DNA of 64,000 nt from the NCBI RefSeq assembly GCF_033568475.1, contig NW_027331842.1, forward strand, positions 496,001 to 560,000. The letters run 5' to 3'. The notes under the pieces are model-generated. The model searched no databases. It had not been told where the DNA came from and saw only the letters and a list, made by a program, of their open reading frames with translations. How positions within the stretch are numbered: position 1 is the first letter of the stretch; each line of letters opens with the position of its first letter. This document shows, one piece after another, positions 43,160 through 55,269 of the stretch. The DNA comes from Henckelia pumila. Taxonomy: Eukaryota; Streptophyta; Magnoliopsida; Lamiales; Gesneriaceae. A program made the translations under genes and the position numbers.

Positions 43160-46038
43160 ATGGGCTGGGAGTACAAAGCTGGGTTGGGGATGATCGGAGC
43201 TTTTGTACTGATATGGGTTACTTCCGCGGAGGTCACTCAGGTAATGGTTCTTGACCTTGGCCGTGTGTCTTGAGTTTTACCTGAATTTCAATGGGTTTCT
43301 TTGGTATTTGGTTCTTGTCGGTCCACTAGTTTGAATCTTTCTTGACGGTCGAGAACATCAGTTTGCGTTTGGGGTTTTCGTTATTGGATTGAATGGACCC
43401 AAATTCTTGGTCCTGGGTTTTCCTTGTTTGTTTTCCTATTTTCTTGAGAGGATTTATTTTATTTCCTTGGTCCCGGGTCAATTAATTGGATGCAGCATCA
43501 ACATGGGGACCGACTTTACATAAATGCTCATGGATACACATAAATTTGATTAAAATTTTGGGTTGTCGGCTGAAGTAAATTATAGCAGAGTTCATACTAT
43601 GAGATTTCCAGAGAAAGCTTGTTATTAATAATGATCAGATTGCATGTATATGAACTTTGCTTGCATTTGCTTTCAACATTTAAAATTTACATTACTCTTG
43701 CAGAAAATTTTTGCGGAATACAGACAACCCTTTGCTCTCACATATGTGTGGATATCTTTAATGGCGATATTTCTTCCCTTGTCATTCGGCAAAGATTGCA
43801 TTTGCAAATTATTGGAGAAGAAATGGCTTAAAAACATATGTGGCGACAATAGTATCTCAGATTCATCTGGTGCACAAGATGTTCCTCTCCGATTCAACGA
43901 GAGATGGCATGATTCAGAGGGAGCTTTGCAACACTACTTATTGACAGATAAGAGTTTAAGTGAAACAGAAGCTGGACAACCATTATTATTGTTCAAGAAT
44001 GAGGAAGATGAATTCCTCTTGCTTGAAGAGAGGCTCAAGCTTAGCTCATGGGAAGTTATAAAATACAGCCTTTATCTCACTCCTTTATGGTTTATAACGG
44101 AGGTATCTTCTACACTTTTGTATGATGAATTTTAGCATGTATATATGGGCTTAAGATTGCTTTCACAGTTTGGGTCTAAAAAGAGCAAGTGAAGGTCATG
44201 ATGTTGGCAATTTCGCTTCAGATAGCTAGGCCACTGACCTACCTATTTGTTTCTCTGAGTATCATCATTTTTTTCAATGCCATGAGGTCTTTCACATAGG
44301 ATGCACGGTTCTTCTTCAAATCTTTCGGTTATTAACACTAAATCAGAACATTATAAAATGGCTGTATTAATTTGGGTTTATTGCAGTATTTTTCAAATTC
44401 TGCACTGGCGTACACTAGTGTAGCGAGCACAACTGTCATAACATCAACATCGGGACTCTTCACGCTTTTCTTTGGAGCGGTAATAGGAAAGGATTCTGTT
44501 AATATGACAAAAATTGCTGCCGTTCTGATAAGTATGGCTGGTGTTGCAATGACTACTGCAGGGAAAACCTGGGCCACTGATGAAATCCTTAGTACATCTG
44601 AGTAAGCATAGTTACTAACTTGTAGCTTTTTCTTATTTATTTTGTTGGGCAAACACCAACTCGTACTCGGTCCTGTTATTTTCCACTCAGAAGCCGCAAC
44701 GTTTCGTTTTCATGGTTTGATATATATTCAGTTTTTCATTAAGTTACTCAAAAATATTTTATTATCCTTTGAAGCATGAAACAGGCTGCTGTCCTTTGCT
44801 TGATTCCTTTGGCAAATAATGATTAATTTATCCTTAATAAGCATGAATCATAACCTGCATACGTAAAAGAAGATATAGGATAAAAGTAGGTTGTCTTTTG
44901 ATTTCGTCTATGCATTAGAAAATAACTACTTGGTGAAGCCTTCATTGCATAAGGCCATCACTAATGCTAATTTTACTTGGGCGTCGGTTTTTACTTTAGT
45001 ATTTTGGAGGCGGGGCACGTTTCATTCAGCTGCTGTTGATTTCTCATGTTTCCTAGGATGAGACAACATTCCATCACTGGGGGCATCTTTGGTCTTCTCT
45101 CTGCAGTATTATATGGCTTATTTACAGGTACACCTATTGTTGGATCACAAAGTTCAACCAAATAAATATACACATCTCATTAAATTCATTAAGTCATATG
45201 GTTTTACGTTCGAATTTTGTGGTATTAACTCTATCGGTTTCACAGTGCTACTCAAGAAATCTGCTGGATCAAAAGGAGACAAGGTTGAGGTGCAGAAGGT
45301 CTTTGGATATATAGGATTGTTTACTTTCTTAGGCCTTTGGTGGCTTGGTAAGAGGCTACGACTTGCTATATGAAACTACTTCCTATGCTTGTTCAAGTGA
45401 GCTCTGTGATCTTGTAAAACAGTTGGCAAAACCGTATTCACAGTCTGTTATCATCCATTTTGCTTCATCGTGAAATATTAATATTTTAGAAGGAAGTTAA
45501 CTCTAACTGCCTATATCTCTCGTAATGCACAGCATTCCCATTTAATTCATTGGGAATAGAGCCAAATTTCAAGTTTCCAAGTTCAGCATCCATGTGCGAA
45601 CTTGTTCTGCTTAATGGTCTTGTGGGGAGTGTTTTATCAGACTACCTATGGTATATTGTTTTTGTGCGATTACATACTTGTTTTACTTAAACAACTTGGA
45701 AAGCTTTACCCACAAGAACTCAGTTATTTATACGATGATTCGAATTATGAACCAGGGCTCTTGCTGTAGTTTGGACAACCCCTCTAGTGGCAACTTTGGG
45801 CATGTCCTTGACCATACCCATAGCCATGGTAGCAGATATGTTAGTTCATGGCCGTCGTTACTCTGCCATCTATATCTTGGGATGCGTTCAGGTCTGGTTC
45901 CTTTTCTCTCTATCATTTTTTATGTCTTTCTGGGCATGAGTTGGCTTTTTTTTTTTTTTTTTTATCAAGTTGTTGACGTTTTGCTCCCTGTTTCTCATGC
46001 AGGTATTTACTGGATTTATAATAGCTAACCAATCTTGA
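43160..46038 (+). CDS. EamA/DMT-family membrane transporter (SLC35F-like), complete, 8 exons
   Basis: Exons 43160-43240, 43704-44102, 44387-44601, 45057-45127, 45246-45347, 45533-45650, 45756-45891 and 46003-46038 all have GT-AG introns and matching phases and join to 385 codons plus TGA. The protein starts [20 protein letters not shown] (membrane helix 1), then TSAEVTQ, and has a hydrophilic loop in exon 2 ([20 protein letters not shown]). Exons 3-8 hold further helices: [95 protein letters not shown]. This is the pattern of the plant EamA-like family of At3g07080/At4g32140 (distantly SLC35F5 and yeast YML018C), about 400 aa, ten helices, endomembrane; substrates are not established. No disabling change is visible. 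It is the only clearly intact host gene here. Confidence 0.9.
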
Positions 46039-47211
46039 CAAATTTTCCTGTAAATAAGAACAACGGAACGAGTCGAACTTCTTTGCATCATATGAACTTT
46101 TTGCCTCTCAAGTCACCGTGAGAATAATAGCAAGCCAAGCCAAAAAGTCTTCAAGGAAAAATAATAGCAAGCACAAGCCAAAAAGTATTCAAGAAAAATT
46201 GCATCTGTGGCCAATCAAACTCCCACGTAGAAGTGGAAATGGAGTATAATCCTACCAGTTTTTCTATTTTTCCTTCTTCTGTAACACATTGGCTTTTGTC
46301 GTGCCTGTGGCATTTTTTGTCTTCTGACATGTACTTGAAACATTTTATTTCTTTTGTGAATAAAATAATTGGAAAATATGTTGTTATTATTTGTTTGATG
46401 ATATTTATTAGTAAATAAAAGTTTAAATTATTTGGTTTGCCGTATTTAAACAAAAAGATGAAATATCAGTGATCGTTTCAGCTCTTGGGTTGTATTTCAA
46501 CTACCACAAAAAAAGATTCATTCCATCAAATTCTTTTTCACACAATAATTCAAGGAACCATAAAAAAAAGAAAAAAAGAAAAACGAATATTACACTTGGT
46601 GGTATTTGAAAAATATCTAAGAAAAAATTTACATGTAATATGGCACTTATAATTCTTAAAAATTGGCATTTTCTTTTATATGTCTCAATTATATTTTTTG
46701 TTAAATTAATATAATTAACTTCTTGTATAGTTATTTTATCCTATTAAAATTTTCATTAAATAAAGACAAAATGAGAATTTATTTTACAAATTTTACTTTT
46801 TAAACACTTTATTAATTTGTGAAAAAAAAACACGCAAACTTAATGAATGGGACGCATTTCTATCTAATTCATAACTAAGATATACCAATAAAATCTTTTT
46901 TTTAATCTTTATATAGTTTTGAATTTTAAATATAATATGCCCATTTTTATAGAAAGTTATTTCAAATTTTTATAAAAATTATTAAAAATATTATCTATAC
47001 TATTATATAAAAGTTGAGTCTATTATAGTAACTAACTTTGAGGACACCAAAATTCTTTATTCCATAATTATCCCTTCTTATTCTCTATATCAATAAACCT
47101 CCCTTTCAATTTATTTTTTATTTAAAAAAAATATATAAAAAATCATTTATTTTATATATGCAAAGCATGTGCATTTTGCACTATTATCTTTCTATCTTTC
47201 TATTTTATATG
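46039..47211. other. 3' flank of the transporter gene and AT-rich intergenic DNA
   Basis: The 3' UTR probably runs to about 46370 (AATAAAATAATTGG near 46359). Beyond it the DNA is strongly AT-rich, with no frame or domain recognised. At 46992 the sequence A-TCTATACTATTATATAAAAG resembles a Helitron 5' end, but I found no matching 3' end. Confidence 0.4.
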
Positions 47212-47385
47212 ACAAAAACTCATATGAGACGGTGTCAAGGGTCATTTTTTTTAGACGGATATCTTATATGAGTTATCCATTAAAAAATATTACATTTTAT
47301 GCTAAAAGCATTACTTATTATTATAAATATGGGTAGAATTGACTTATCTTACGGATGAGACTGTCTTACAGACGTGTTACTCTTT
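47212..47385. mobile_element. MITE-like repeat with GAGACGG/GAGACTGTCT ends
   Basis: ACTCATATGAGACGGTGTCA at the left and GGATGAGACTGTCTTACAGA at the right are degraded inverted ends. Between them is TGAGTTATCCATTAAAAAATATTA ... ATGCTAAAAGCATTACTTAT, which I recall as a high-copy short repeat of asterid genomes. No coding capacity. It is diverged, and target duplications are not recognisable. Confidence 0.5.
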
Positions 47386-50300
47386 ATAAAGTGTGAGGAT
47401 GAGATAAAAACTGTTTGTCCCTTTGGTATGGCTCAATCTATTAAATTCATTATTATAATTAAAAAATTAATTAAATCACTCACGCTGATAAAACCACTCA
47501 CGTTGGTATGGCTACAAACAAACCATCTCTTTCCTCAACTCAGATCGTGAAGAGAAAACAATCCACAGTTTTAAGCTTCAACTCGGCAAAACCACCTCTG
47601 TTTTTATACAACTACTTCATTTCAAAGTATATCGCCTCCTCAATCGAAGCCTCTAAACTCCTACAACGAGATTGGAAAATCAACTGCACATAGAAGAAAC
47701 TCTCCAAATTTGTTGATTTCTTCATGGGTGAGACTCTATGGCAGACCAACAATTGTTGATTCGTTTAATTCAATTCTACGGCTGCCCAAGGTTTTTTATT
47801 TTTCCGTTCTAATCTAATTACCTTCATGCACAGCCATTCAATTTCCTTTTCATATTTTCATATCCACATTGTTGTGTTTTAAACGGGAAAGAATATATTG
47901 TTAATGTAAGTTTTTTTATGTTGTGGAACACTGTTTGGGTCAATTTCAGAGTATTTGATGATTATAGATTCTCAATTTCAATTTTCAAAACCGTAGGGAA
48001 CAATTTATTTCACTCTGATTTATGCATGATAATTGATTTTATAAGCCAAAAGCATTTATGGATATAATATGTTTAAAACTCAATTTCACGGATGCTCGAA
48101 AGCTGTTTGAGGAAATAGCCAAAAGAAGACTTGCTTTTCATTTCCTACTTTTATGTTAACTCTTTATCAATTCAACATTGCATTTTATTTAATTTTAATA
48201 ATTTTCCAAAAATTATATGATCTGCTATTTCTAAGAAAAAAAATATTGGAATCAATTTTTTTAAGACCCTAATTTACGTATAATAGATTTTATAATCCAA
48301 AACCGTTAATGATGCAATATATTTCAAAATCAATTGATAATTGATTAGCTATACTATGCAAATGCATGAATCACTTTCAAACTTATGATTATGATTCTTA
48401 TGTGATGATGATCAAATTAACCATTAAAACCACTGTTATGAACTACAAATAATACTAAAGAAAATCTGTAAACCAAATTTTCTATGCTTAAATGTGTTCT
48501 TTGCATAATAAAATGTTAAGGGCCTTTCGATTGTGTTTTGTTTTATTCACATTTTCAAATTTAAAACATAACATTGAAAATTATGAAAATTTTAAAATGT
48601 GGAATGAGAAATATTATCTAGGCTGTGCACATCGAAATAGTGATACAAAATGTAGAAAATGATACCACCTTTCGATCTATTGTTTTTAATCTCCAGTTTC
48701 TGAAATTAAGTCAATAATAATGTGTCATGGATGCGTTTCATATTCAATAAAGCCGTAAGTTCCCTTCAAATTTTTTATTTGATGCATCAAATTAATCATA
48801 TTTTTCATATGGATTTCTCTGTACAGTGGGACAACATATTCGAGCTTTCTCTACAAGGAATACTTATGCTACTGCTCCGTAAGGTGAGCATTCAAGACAA
48901 CGGACATCATCAGAAAATGAAGCAAGTCCAAGGATGTGGTAAGGTTCCTTTTCATGCATCTTAAATGTAGAACACCATCAGAAATAACCTCGTGTTTTTA
49001 GCAAGTTTACTCATTATAAATCTCTTAATTATTATTTTATATTAAAATTTTACTATGTGATAATTTTTCATTACATTAAATATTTCATTTCATCTTAAAA
49101 TAATAATTTACCTAATTTTCATACAATTACCACATTATATTATGATTCTAAGAAAAAAAACTACAATATAAATAGGAATCTACAATAGATTATTGAGACT
49201 CAATACGAATTGATAGCACGAGATCTTCAACTGATATTATATTATAAGATGAAATATTTATTTGATTGAATAAACTTACTTCGAATAAACTTATTTCATT
49301 CATAAAGCAATGGTTCCCTTCCCGGAATTAAATTAAACTCATTAAAATGGTCTTTTCATGATTAACTTTTTGACATAAGATAAGGACTCGAAAATATTAG
49401 TTTTTATTCCCCATCAATGTCTTCAAGCGTCATTCATAAAGCAATGGTCCATTTCACGGAATTAAAAAAATCATAGTTTGTATATATGGCACCCAAAAAA
49501 ATTGTTGCTGCTGCTTTTGGCTTCTGCATTATAAATACTATCATGTTTGTTGCTTTTGACTTCTCCATTGTAAATACTATATTTTGTTGATGAACAAAGT
49601 GGAGGATTTAAGAGGTTATAAGATTGATGATGGAGGATTTTTTTTGCCTAATGAATTTAATATTTCAACATAGATGTTTCAAACTCTTTCCATTTCTATG
49701 ATCTACAAATTTTTTTTTGGTATCAAGAATTTAAGAAAATCTTCATTAATCTAAGGGGACCATCTGCTTTATGAATTTTTTACAATATGTTTAATACATT
49801 GGAAATTTATATTCAATCTTCATGCTCAAATTTATGCTGATATAGTTTATATACATGTTTCAAAAACATCAATTATAAACTCTTTTTAGTGTATATCGAT
49901 ATTCCTTTGAAGTTTATGTGATTATCTACAAGGATATGCATTGAAGTATTCTATATGTGTTTTTATTGTTTTAATAATATTACTTTAAATACATGATATA
50001 CCATTTCATTTATTGAAAACAAAAAAATAATATTCATAAAAAAATTATTTGTTAATTTTGACCTAAAATTTTAAAGTGGTGTATGAACTATACATCTTGC
50101 TACAGATTTTCCAATTTCAGAACTTGAAACAATTACTTAATTTTATTTGTTCAATACAATCAAATATCTTTAAAAAAATTGTGTCATGCACGTGAAATAT
50201 ATAATATTCGCGTGAAAAAAATTATGTCATTAAAGTTAAATATATAATATTCACTTTATCTTACTGCATTTGGATTCTTTTTTTTAAAAAAAAAATATCA

Positions 50301-50555
50301 TTCTTGCAATTCTTGCACTTTAACAAATTGTTTCCGGAGAGTTACATCCTTTAGAGGCCAGAGTGCGCTTATTTTCCAAATCTTTTGGCATTATATCTAT
50401 TTGTGTTTAAATATGCTTCTATTTTATATGATTATGAATTGTGTACTTTTTGTTTTCTTCCCACTGCATTCAGTATGCAGTTGTACCATATTACGATCAT
50501 CAGTTATACCGTATTACATGTTTGACAAGTTTCACTCAGTAATTTATTTTCAGGA
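47386..50555. other. AT-rich intergenic DNA, no gene recognised
   Basis: Short frames at 47508-47693 and 48722-48964 have no domain or convincing splice context. The stretch 49020-50330 is A/T-dominated, with runs of T and A. If the L31 exon downstream had a first exon it should lie here, but I found no transit-peptide-like exon ending in a suitable donor. Confidence 0.4.
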
Positions 50556-50593
50556 TTGATTGTGGGTAGGAATGACATGTGGTGTAGCTGCAG

Positions 50594-50879
50594 GAAAAAG
50601 GATATCCACCTGCAATTCCATGAATATTTGAAGGTGTACTGTAATGGTGAGTTGGTGATGACTACCGGTGGAACCAAGAAAGAATACGTGGTTGATGTGT
50701 GGTGTGGGAACCACCCATTTTATCTGGAAAGCCGATTGCAGCTTCTTATTGATGCTGATCAAGTTGAAAAATTCCGAAAGAAATTTAGTGGGCTATCGCA
50801 GATTATGGAGATTCATGTGCTCAAGGGAGATATTATCCTTCCTCCTAAGAAGAAGTCTGGAAAAGGCAAAAAGAAGTAG
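50594..50879 (+). CDS. RPL31: Plastid 50S ribosomal protein L31, 3' exon (first exon not found)
   Basis: After an acceptor-like GTAGCTGCAG the frame reads RKKDIHLQFHEYLKVYCNGE, LVMTTGGTKKEYVVDVW, CGNHPFYLESRLQLLIDADQ, VEKFRKKFSGLSQIMEIHVL and KGDIILPPKKKSGKGKKK, then TAG. This is the mature part of plastid bacterial-type L31, which bridges the ribosomal subunits near the central protuberance. The nuclear gene should have a 5' exon for a transit peptide, and none is recognisable in the 4.5 kb upstream. Several normally conserved positions look changed (the segment after GNHPFYL, and WCG where WSG is usual). It may be a relic or gene-fragment duplicate, or a real gene with a distant or diverged first exon. 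The frame itself is intact and open back to 50556. Confidence 0.65.
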
Positions 50880-51218
50880 CCCCCATAGTTTTGTTTGCTT
50901 TTTTGAATGAATTTATCGAGTTTTTGATTTGGATATGAACTGTGATGATTCGATAAATTGTTACAATGAATTGTTTGATTGTAATTAAATGTGAAGGGTT
51001 TGAGCTTTTTGAATGTAATTGATTTTTGCATGATTCTTGAATCTTGATTCGATGGATTGGGTCTAAAATAGCAAATTTGCTTCTTGGAGTGAGCAAAATG
51101 GATGTGGAGTTTCCTTCTGGTTCGTTTTTAAGCTGATTTGCTCATTGAATCGGAGTTGATTTGTTGTAGTATTTAATCTACTAAGTTGTTTTGAACATTT
51201 GTTGTGCTGTGGTATTTT
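50880..51218. other. 3' flank of the L31 exon
   Basis: UTR-like AT-rich sequence without a frame. No polyadenylation signal stands out. Confidence 0.4.
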
Positions 51219-51329
51219 GAAGAAGTTGAAATGTGCAGGATTTGGATGATGTGATCTCCTCCCTCATTCGTGTTTGAAGAAGTTGAAATGTGCAGGATTT
51301 GGATGATGTGATCTCCTCCCTCATTCGTG
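51219..51329. repeat. 57-bp tandem duplication
   Basis: GAAGAAGTTGAAATGTGCAG ... CCTCATTCGTG occurs twice head to tail (51219-51275 and 51276-51329) with no differences seen, so it is recent. Confidence 0.95.
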
Positions 51330-51790
51330 GAAGTGAAAAACTTTTATCTTGGTTAAAATATTACTTATTATCTTTTTACAGATAAAAACAAGATAAGCAG
51401 ATGAATGGTTGGTATTCATCTTTTTAGGTTGCCTATTTTAATGTGAGTCAAGATATATTGTTATTATAGACCTTCAAACTCATCATAACTTTATATCATA
51501 ACACACTTATTATTACACATGTTATGCTTAAAATTAATGTACAAACATCGCCTCGGTCGATAGTTCTAGAGCAAATTGGTGATAAATCCCCAAACCTAAA
51601 CTTGACTTTACCCTAGCTCCCTACCCATAAGATTCTTTGCAATAGCTTCCTAGGATCACCAAACTTGAATATTTAAATTGTTTAATTCTTGTACTGGATT
51701 TATGCCTTTTTATGCTCAAAATTTAAAGACTTTATGCTAAAATCTGTAGATTTCGTGCTTAAGCATGGTACAAAGAATTTGTGTCAAAAA
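51330..51790. other. Left flank of the integrated virus, boundary not found
   Basis: No gene. Part of this may be virus intergenic region or promoter, since caulimovirid promoters lie upstream of the primer site. I cannot place the host/virus junction. Confidence 0.4.
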
Positions 51791-51802
51791 TGGTATCAGA
51801 GC
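51791..51802 (+). other. tRNA-iMet primer site of the pararetrovirus
   Basis: TGGTATCAGAGC, about 90 bp before the first virus frame. By convention this is nucleotide 1 of caulimovirid genomes. Confidence 0.8.
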
Positions 51803-51879
51803 TTTAGGTTAATTCTTCAGACGTAATATTATTCGTTAATTCATGCTTTTCTTTGTTGAGGAGAAGATTTTTACAAAAT

Positions 51880-52024
51880 ATGACTTCAAACGAAGGTTTG
51901 AATCAAAGAGAATTTTATTTATATGAAATCCTATAAACAAGTTAATCTGTTCACAATAGATTACTTACGCCAGGTTGTGATTAATACTCTCAATTTTGAA
52001 GAGATAAAGAAAGATGATTTCTAA
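51880..52024 (+). pseudogene. Small leader ORF of the pararetrovirus, frameshifted
   Basis: The ATG at 51880 opens a frame that stops at a TAA near 51934. A different frame then runs open to a TAA at 52022-52024, overlapping the next ATG (52014). The total length is not a multiple of three, so a one-base shift in a frame of about 48 codons is likely. No domain recognised. Confidence 0.4.
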
Positions 52025-52385
52025 CTCTAAATTTTTAGAGATTACCCCAGATTCCTCTAAACTCTCCGGAGATCTTAGAGAAATTCAAAAGACGGTACAA
52101 TATTATAGCAATCAGCTGTATGAAATACCTCGGCAAATTGAAGAAATCCTTAAAAAACAAGAAGAAATTCTTGGGACTCTAAAGGATCTTCAAAATAAAA
52201 TCATAAATCTAGAACACACTTCTGGTCCTAGAAAAGGTAATACAGGAGGAAGGTTACCAGTCTCGTTTGGTACCGAACCTTTGTTACATCAGAAAGGTAA
52301 AACCAAAATGGTTCAAAAACCTTTAACTGATGATGAAAGGATGATTAATCTTATAAAATCAGTATCAGAGAAAACCATTATCTGA
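52014..52385 (+). CDS. Pararetrovirus 123-aa coiled-coil protein
   Basis: An intact frame. Residues 15-62 have heptad-like hydrophobics (LREIQKTVQYYSNQLYEI, then EILKKQEEILGTLKDLQNKI), predicting a coiled coil, followed by a Gly/Lys-rich basic tail. Coiled-coil proteins of this size upstream of the coat protein in caulimovirids are usually virion-associated or transmission-related; the exact role here is inferred. Its TGA overlaps the ATG of the coat protein frame (ATGA at 52385), which points to coupled translation on a polycistronic RNA. It is one of the few unbroken frames in this copy. Confidence 0.6.
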   Translation: MISNSKFLEITPDSSKLSGDLREIQKTVQYYSNQLYEIPRQIEEILKKQEEILGTLKDLQNKIINLEHTSGPRKGNTGGRLPVSFGTEPLLHQKGKTKMVQKPLTDDERMINLIKSVSEKTII

Positions 52386-53785
52386 TGACTACTTTAGAAA
52401 GATTAAATCTCGAGTATCTACAAGATCTTGCGGATTCTTTTGCGAATCTCAAAGTAGTAGATCTAAAAATGAATTTCCCTGAGGGTGAACAACCCATAGG
52501 GAATCCCCCAAGATATGTGGTTAAAATAGAAGAACCACATAGTGAGTTCCAGGTTGGAGAAAATTCACATCCAGCAGGAACCAGATCAAGAAGGAGTAAA
52601 ATCTCACTCCATCAAACTCCTTACAGAAAAACTGTTTTAGATCCAATACATTCTTACGGGGTTATGTTAAACCTTGATGTTTTGGACTTCAAAAACAGAG
52701 AAGCTCTTATAGATGATTGGACGTCAGCTATGAGAATTGCAGCAGGAACATTAGATCTCAATAAAGAAGGATTCATTAAACTTCTAGAAATGAGTCTAAT
52801 GAGATCAGTCAAGATTGCATGGGAGATGACTATGCTAGATACAAAAGAATCAATCTTAGCAGGAGAATCCCTCAGCCAGATTGGAGAAAGAATGGTCACC
52901 CTATTTAAAGCTCAATTCATAGGGGTAGACTATTTCAATAATCAAGATACAGAGAAAAAGAGAAGATATACTCAAGCTCTGTATAGCCTCGAGTTACATG
53001 ATATCTGTTTAGTTGATGAATACATTATGTTATTCACTAAATACAGATGGAATTCAGGAGTCGAGGAAAATGTAGCTATTCAGCTATTTTTCGCAAAAAT
53101 GCCAAGTCCCTGGAGAGAAATGCTGATTAAAGAATACGTTCCAGGTCATCTTGATACATTGGCAAGACGCGCGTCCTTTTTGAAAGGAAAATTGGCAGAA
53201 TAGTGTCATATGGCAGCATTACAGAAGAACTACAAGAAAATAAGGGGTATAGACAAACGTACACCTTTATGTTGTAGAGAAAATGATCTTCCAACGATCA
53301 TTGGAAACAGATCACAGGGATTTAAAAGGAAGAAATTCAGAAATAATCCCTATAATAAAAGAATGAGAAGTTCTTGGAAACCAAGAACATTTTGATCCAA
53401 ACAAAAGGCCAGATCTTATAGATCAAGAAGAAGAAGTGGACCTACAAGAACATCCCCAGTAACAAGCTCATCACAAAGCAGGGAAAAAACACCATCAAGA
53501 AGAACTTTCAGAAGAACTCATACAAGAGCAAGTGAAAGTTTCAAGGATTGCAACTGCTGGACATGTGGAGCAAGAGGACATATATCTACAAATTGTCCAG
53601 AAAATGAGAAAAAAAGAGTCAAACTCTTTGAAGCAACACCAGATATGGATGATGCGGTTTTCTTTCAAGATCTAGTCCAAGTATATCAATTTGAGAATAT
53701 CCCCTCAGATGAAAGCATATATGAAGAAGAGATATTATTTAGTCAAGAAGTTTCTGAGGATGAATCAGAATCAGAATCAGAGTAA
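52385..53785 (+). pseudogene. Pararetrovirus coat protein (gag-like), two in-frame stops
   Basis: The frame of 466 codons from the ATG at 52385 is interrupted by TAG at 53201-53203 and TGA at 53393-53395. The first 272 codons hold the capsid core. The middle is Lys/Arg/Ser-rich, as expected for nucleic-acid binding. A CX2CX4HX4C zinc knuckle lies at 53555-53596. The end is acidic (EEEILFSQEVSEDESESESE), as is common in caulimovirid coat precursors. No frameshift is seen within it. It overlaps the start of the movement protein by about 25 bp. Confidence 0.8.
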
Positions 53786-54990
53786 AGAGGAGGTGTTTCG
53801 ACATGAAACACATGAAAGTTTGGCTGGGTTCTTTAGTCAAACCACGATATCTCATAATATGATCCAAAGGATTATGAGAAAAAATCCAACATTACAGAAG
53901 TACCAAGGATTTTCGGCAGGACAAGTTGAAAGAGTCTTAGGAAACCTAGGGCTAAGACAAAGAAGACATAATTTGATTTATAAGGTATCCAGAAGGGAAA
54001 TGGCGATTCCTATGGAATTAACCAGTAATCAAATTAAGATGCAGTTAATTTCCTTTGAAGAAATTCGAGAGGAATTACAGAAATTAAAAGCAGAAGTAGC
54101 AAAGACAATGTCTTGGATTCATATTGGAGCAATCCAGATTATGATCAAAGCTACTTTTAAAAAAGGAATAGATTCACCCATAGACATCGTAGTATGCGAT
54201 AAAAGGATGGGGAATATACAAGATGCGGTTCTAGGAACTATCTCGGGAAATTTGTGCGCAGGAAAAATTGTGGGAGTTATTTATCCAAGAATAGCCTACA
54301 ATTTAGCTGATAGAGATTTTAGTCGAGCCTTGACGTTACATCAAAACTTCAAGGAAAAAAGACTAATGAAGGAAGGTAATAGACCATATTCTATTACATA
54401 TCAAATTTCATATGTTCTTTCTAATACTCATCATTCTGAATTATTTATTAGAAATGAGTTCATTAAAATTCCAGAGATATTTGGAAAAGTTGCTCATGCA
54501 ATATACCCGAAAATAATTGAGTTTCCTTTAATTCAGGAAACAGACATTCAAATTCAAGACAAACATGTTCTATACAGAGATCTTAAAATAGAACCCCGAA
54601 GGTTATCGTTCCAAGGAGACCGAATGACAAGTAGGAGATGGGACAAATCTCCAATTCAAGAAATTCCATCAGAAGAAAAAGGAGTTTTCTATAATAGGAA
54701 AACTTAGATCTCCAGAAGGATGGAAAGAAGTGAAAATAGTATTCGAAATTACAAGCCATCGGAATCAGTTCCCTTGTAACTCGATTTACTATTTGGAACA
54801 ACAAGAAAAAGGAACTTACCAAGGTGTGATAAATATTGGAGAATTGGAAGTTCAAATCTGTGGAATTCCAGGAAAAGAAATGGATCAGCTCATTCTTGGC
54901 CTAGAATTTTTGGAGAACCATAAACCATGGAAACGCCTTGAAAAAGGAATAGAGTTCATGGCAAAAGAGAAGACTTGGAGGATTCAATAA
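53760..54990 (+). pseudogene. Pararetrovirus movement protein (30K family), frameshifted
   Basis: The frame containing 53691-54707 is open. A start at 53760, just inside the coat protein end, fits better than 53691. The centre (about 54100-54320) has the 30K-superfamily beta-barrel core with the conserved Asp in the block around 54310. Such proteins form tubules through plasmodesmata for cell-to-cell spread. A one-base shift in the A/G-rich stretch near 54680-54700 ends this frame at TAG 54705-54707. The C-terminal part continues in another frame to TAA 54988-54990. Confidence 0.75.
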
Positions 54991-55002
54991 AAATTCTGCA
55001 AG

Positions 55003-55269
55003 ATGGAAAACCAAGAGAATTGGATAAGAGACAATCTCTTAATCAGATTTGAAAACTCTGTTTATAAACAGAGGAAGAAGAAACTGTTGAAATTAGTAAG
55101 TCATGAACATGATTTACTAGAACGCATTGAAGAGGTAGAAAGGATTAACCATACTCTACCTTCTGAAGCTTTAGAAAGACTAAAGGTGAATAGTCTTAAT
55201 CGGATTACTGAGTTGCAACACAGTCTGTTAAAAATGGCAGGGCCATTTAGTAATCCCTTTAAAAAATGA
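55003..55269 (+). CDS. Pararetrovirus 88-aa basic helical protein between MP and pol
   Basis: An intact frame, ATG 55003 to TGA 55267-55269, rich in Lys, Leu and Glu with heptad-like spacing (LLKLVSHEHDLLERIEEVER), suggesting a helical or coiled-coil protein. Its stop overlaps the ATG of pol (ATGA at 55266), as for the other frame junctions. I do not recognise a family. It may be a virion-associated protein placed between movement protein and pol. Confidence 0.5.
   Translation: MENQENWIRDNLLIRFENSVYKQRKKKLLKLVSHEHDLLERIEEVERINHTLPSEALERLKVNSLNRITELQHSLLKMAGPFSNPFKK

Noticed and set aside
47508-47693. Transit-peptide exon for L31
   Set aside because: It begins MATNKPSLSSTQ but continues with hydrophobic and aromatic residues (FLYNYFISKYIASS) and has no donor in a phase joining 50594; the link is not supported.
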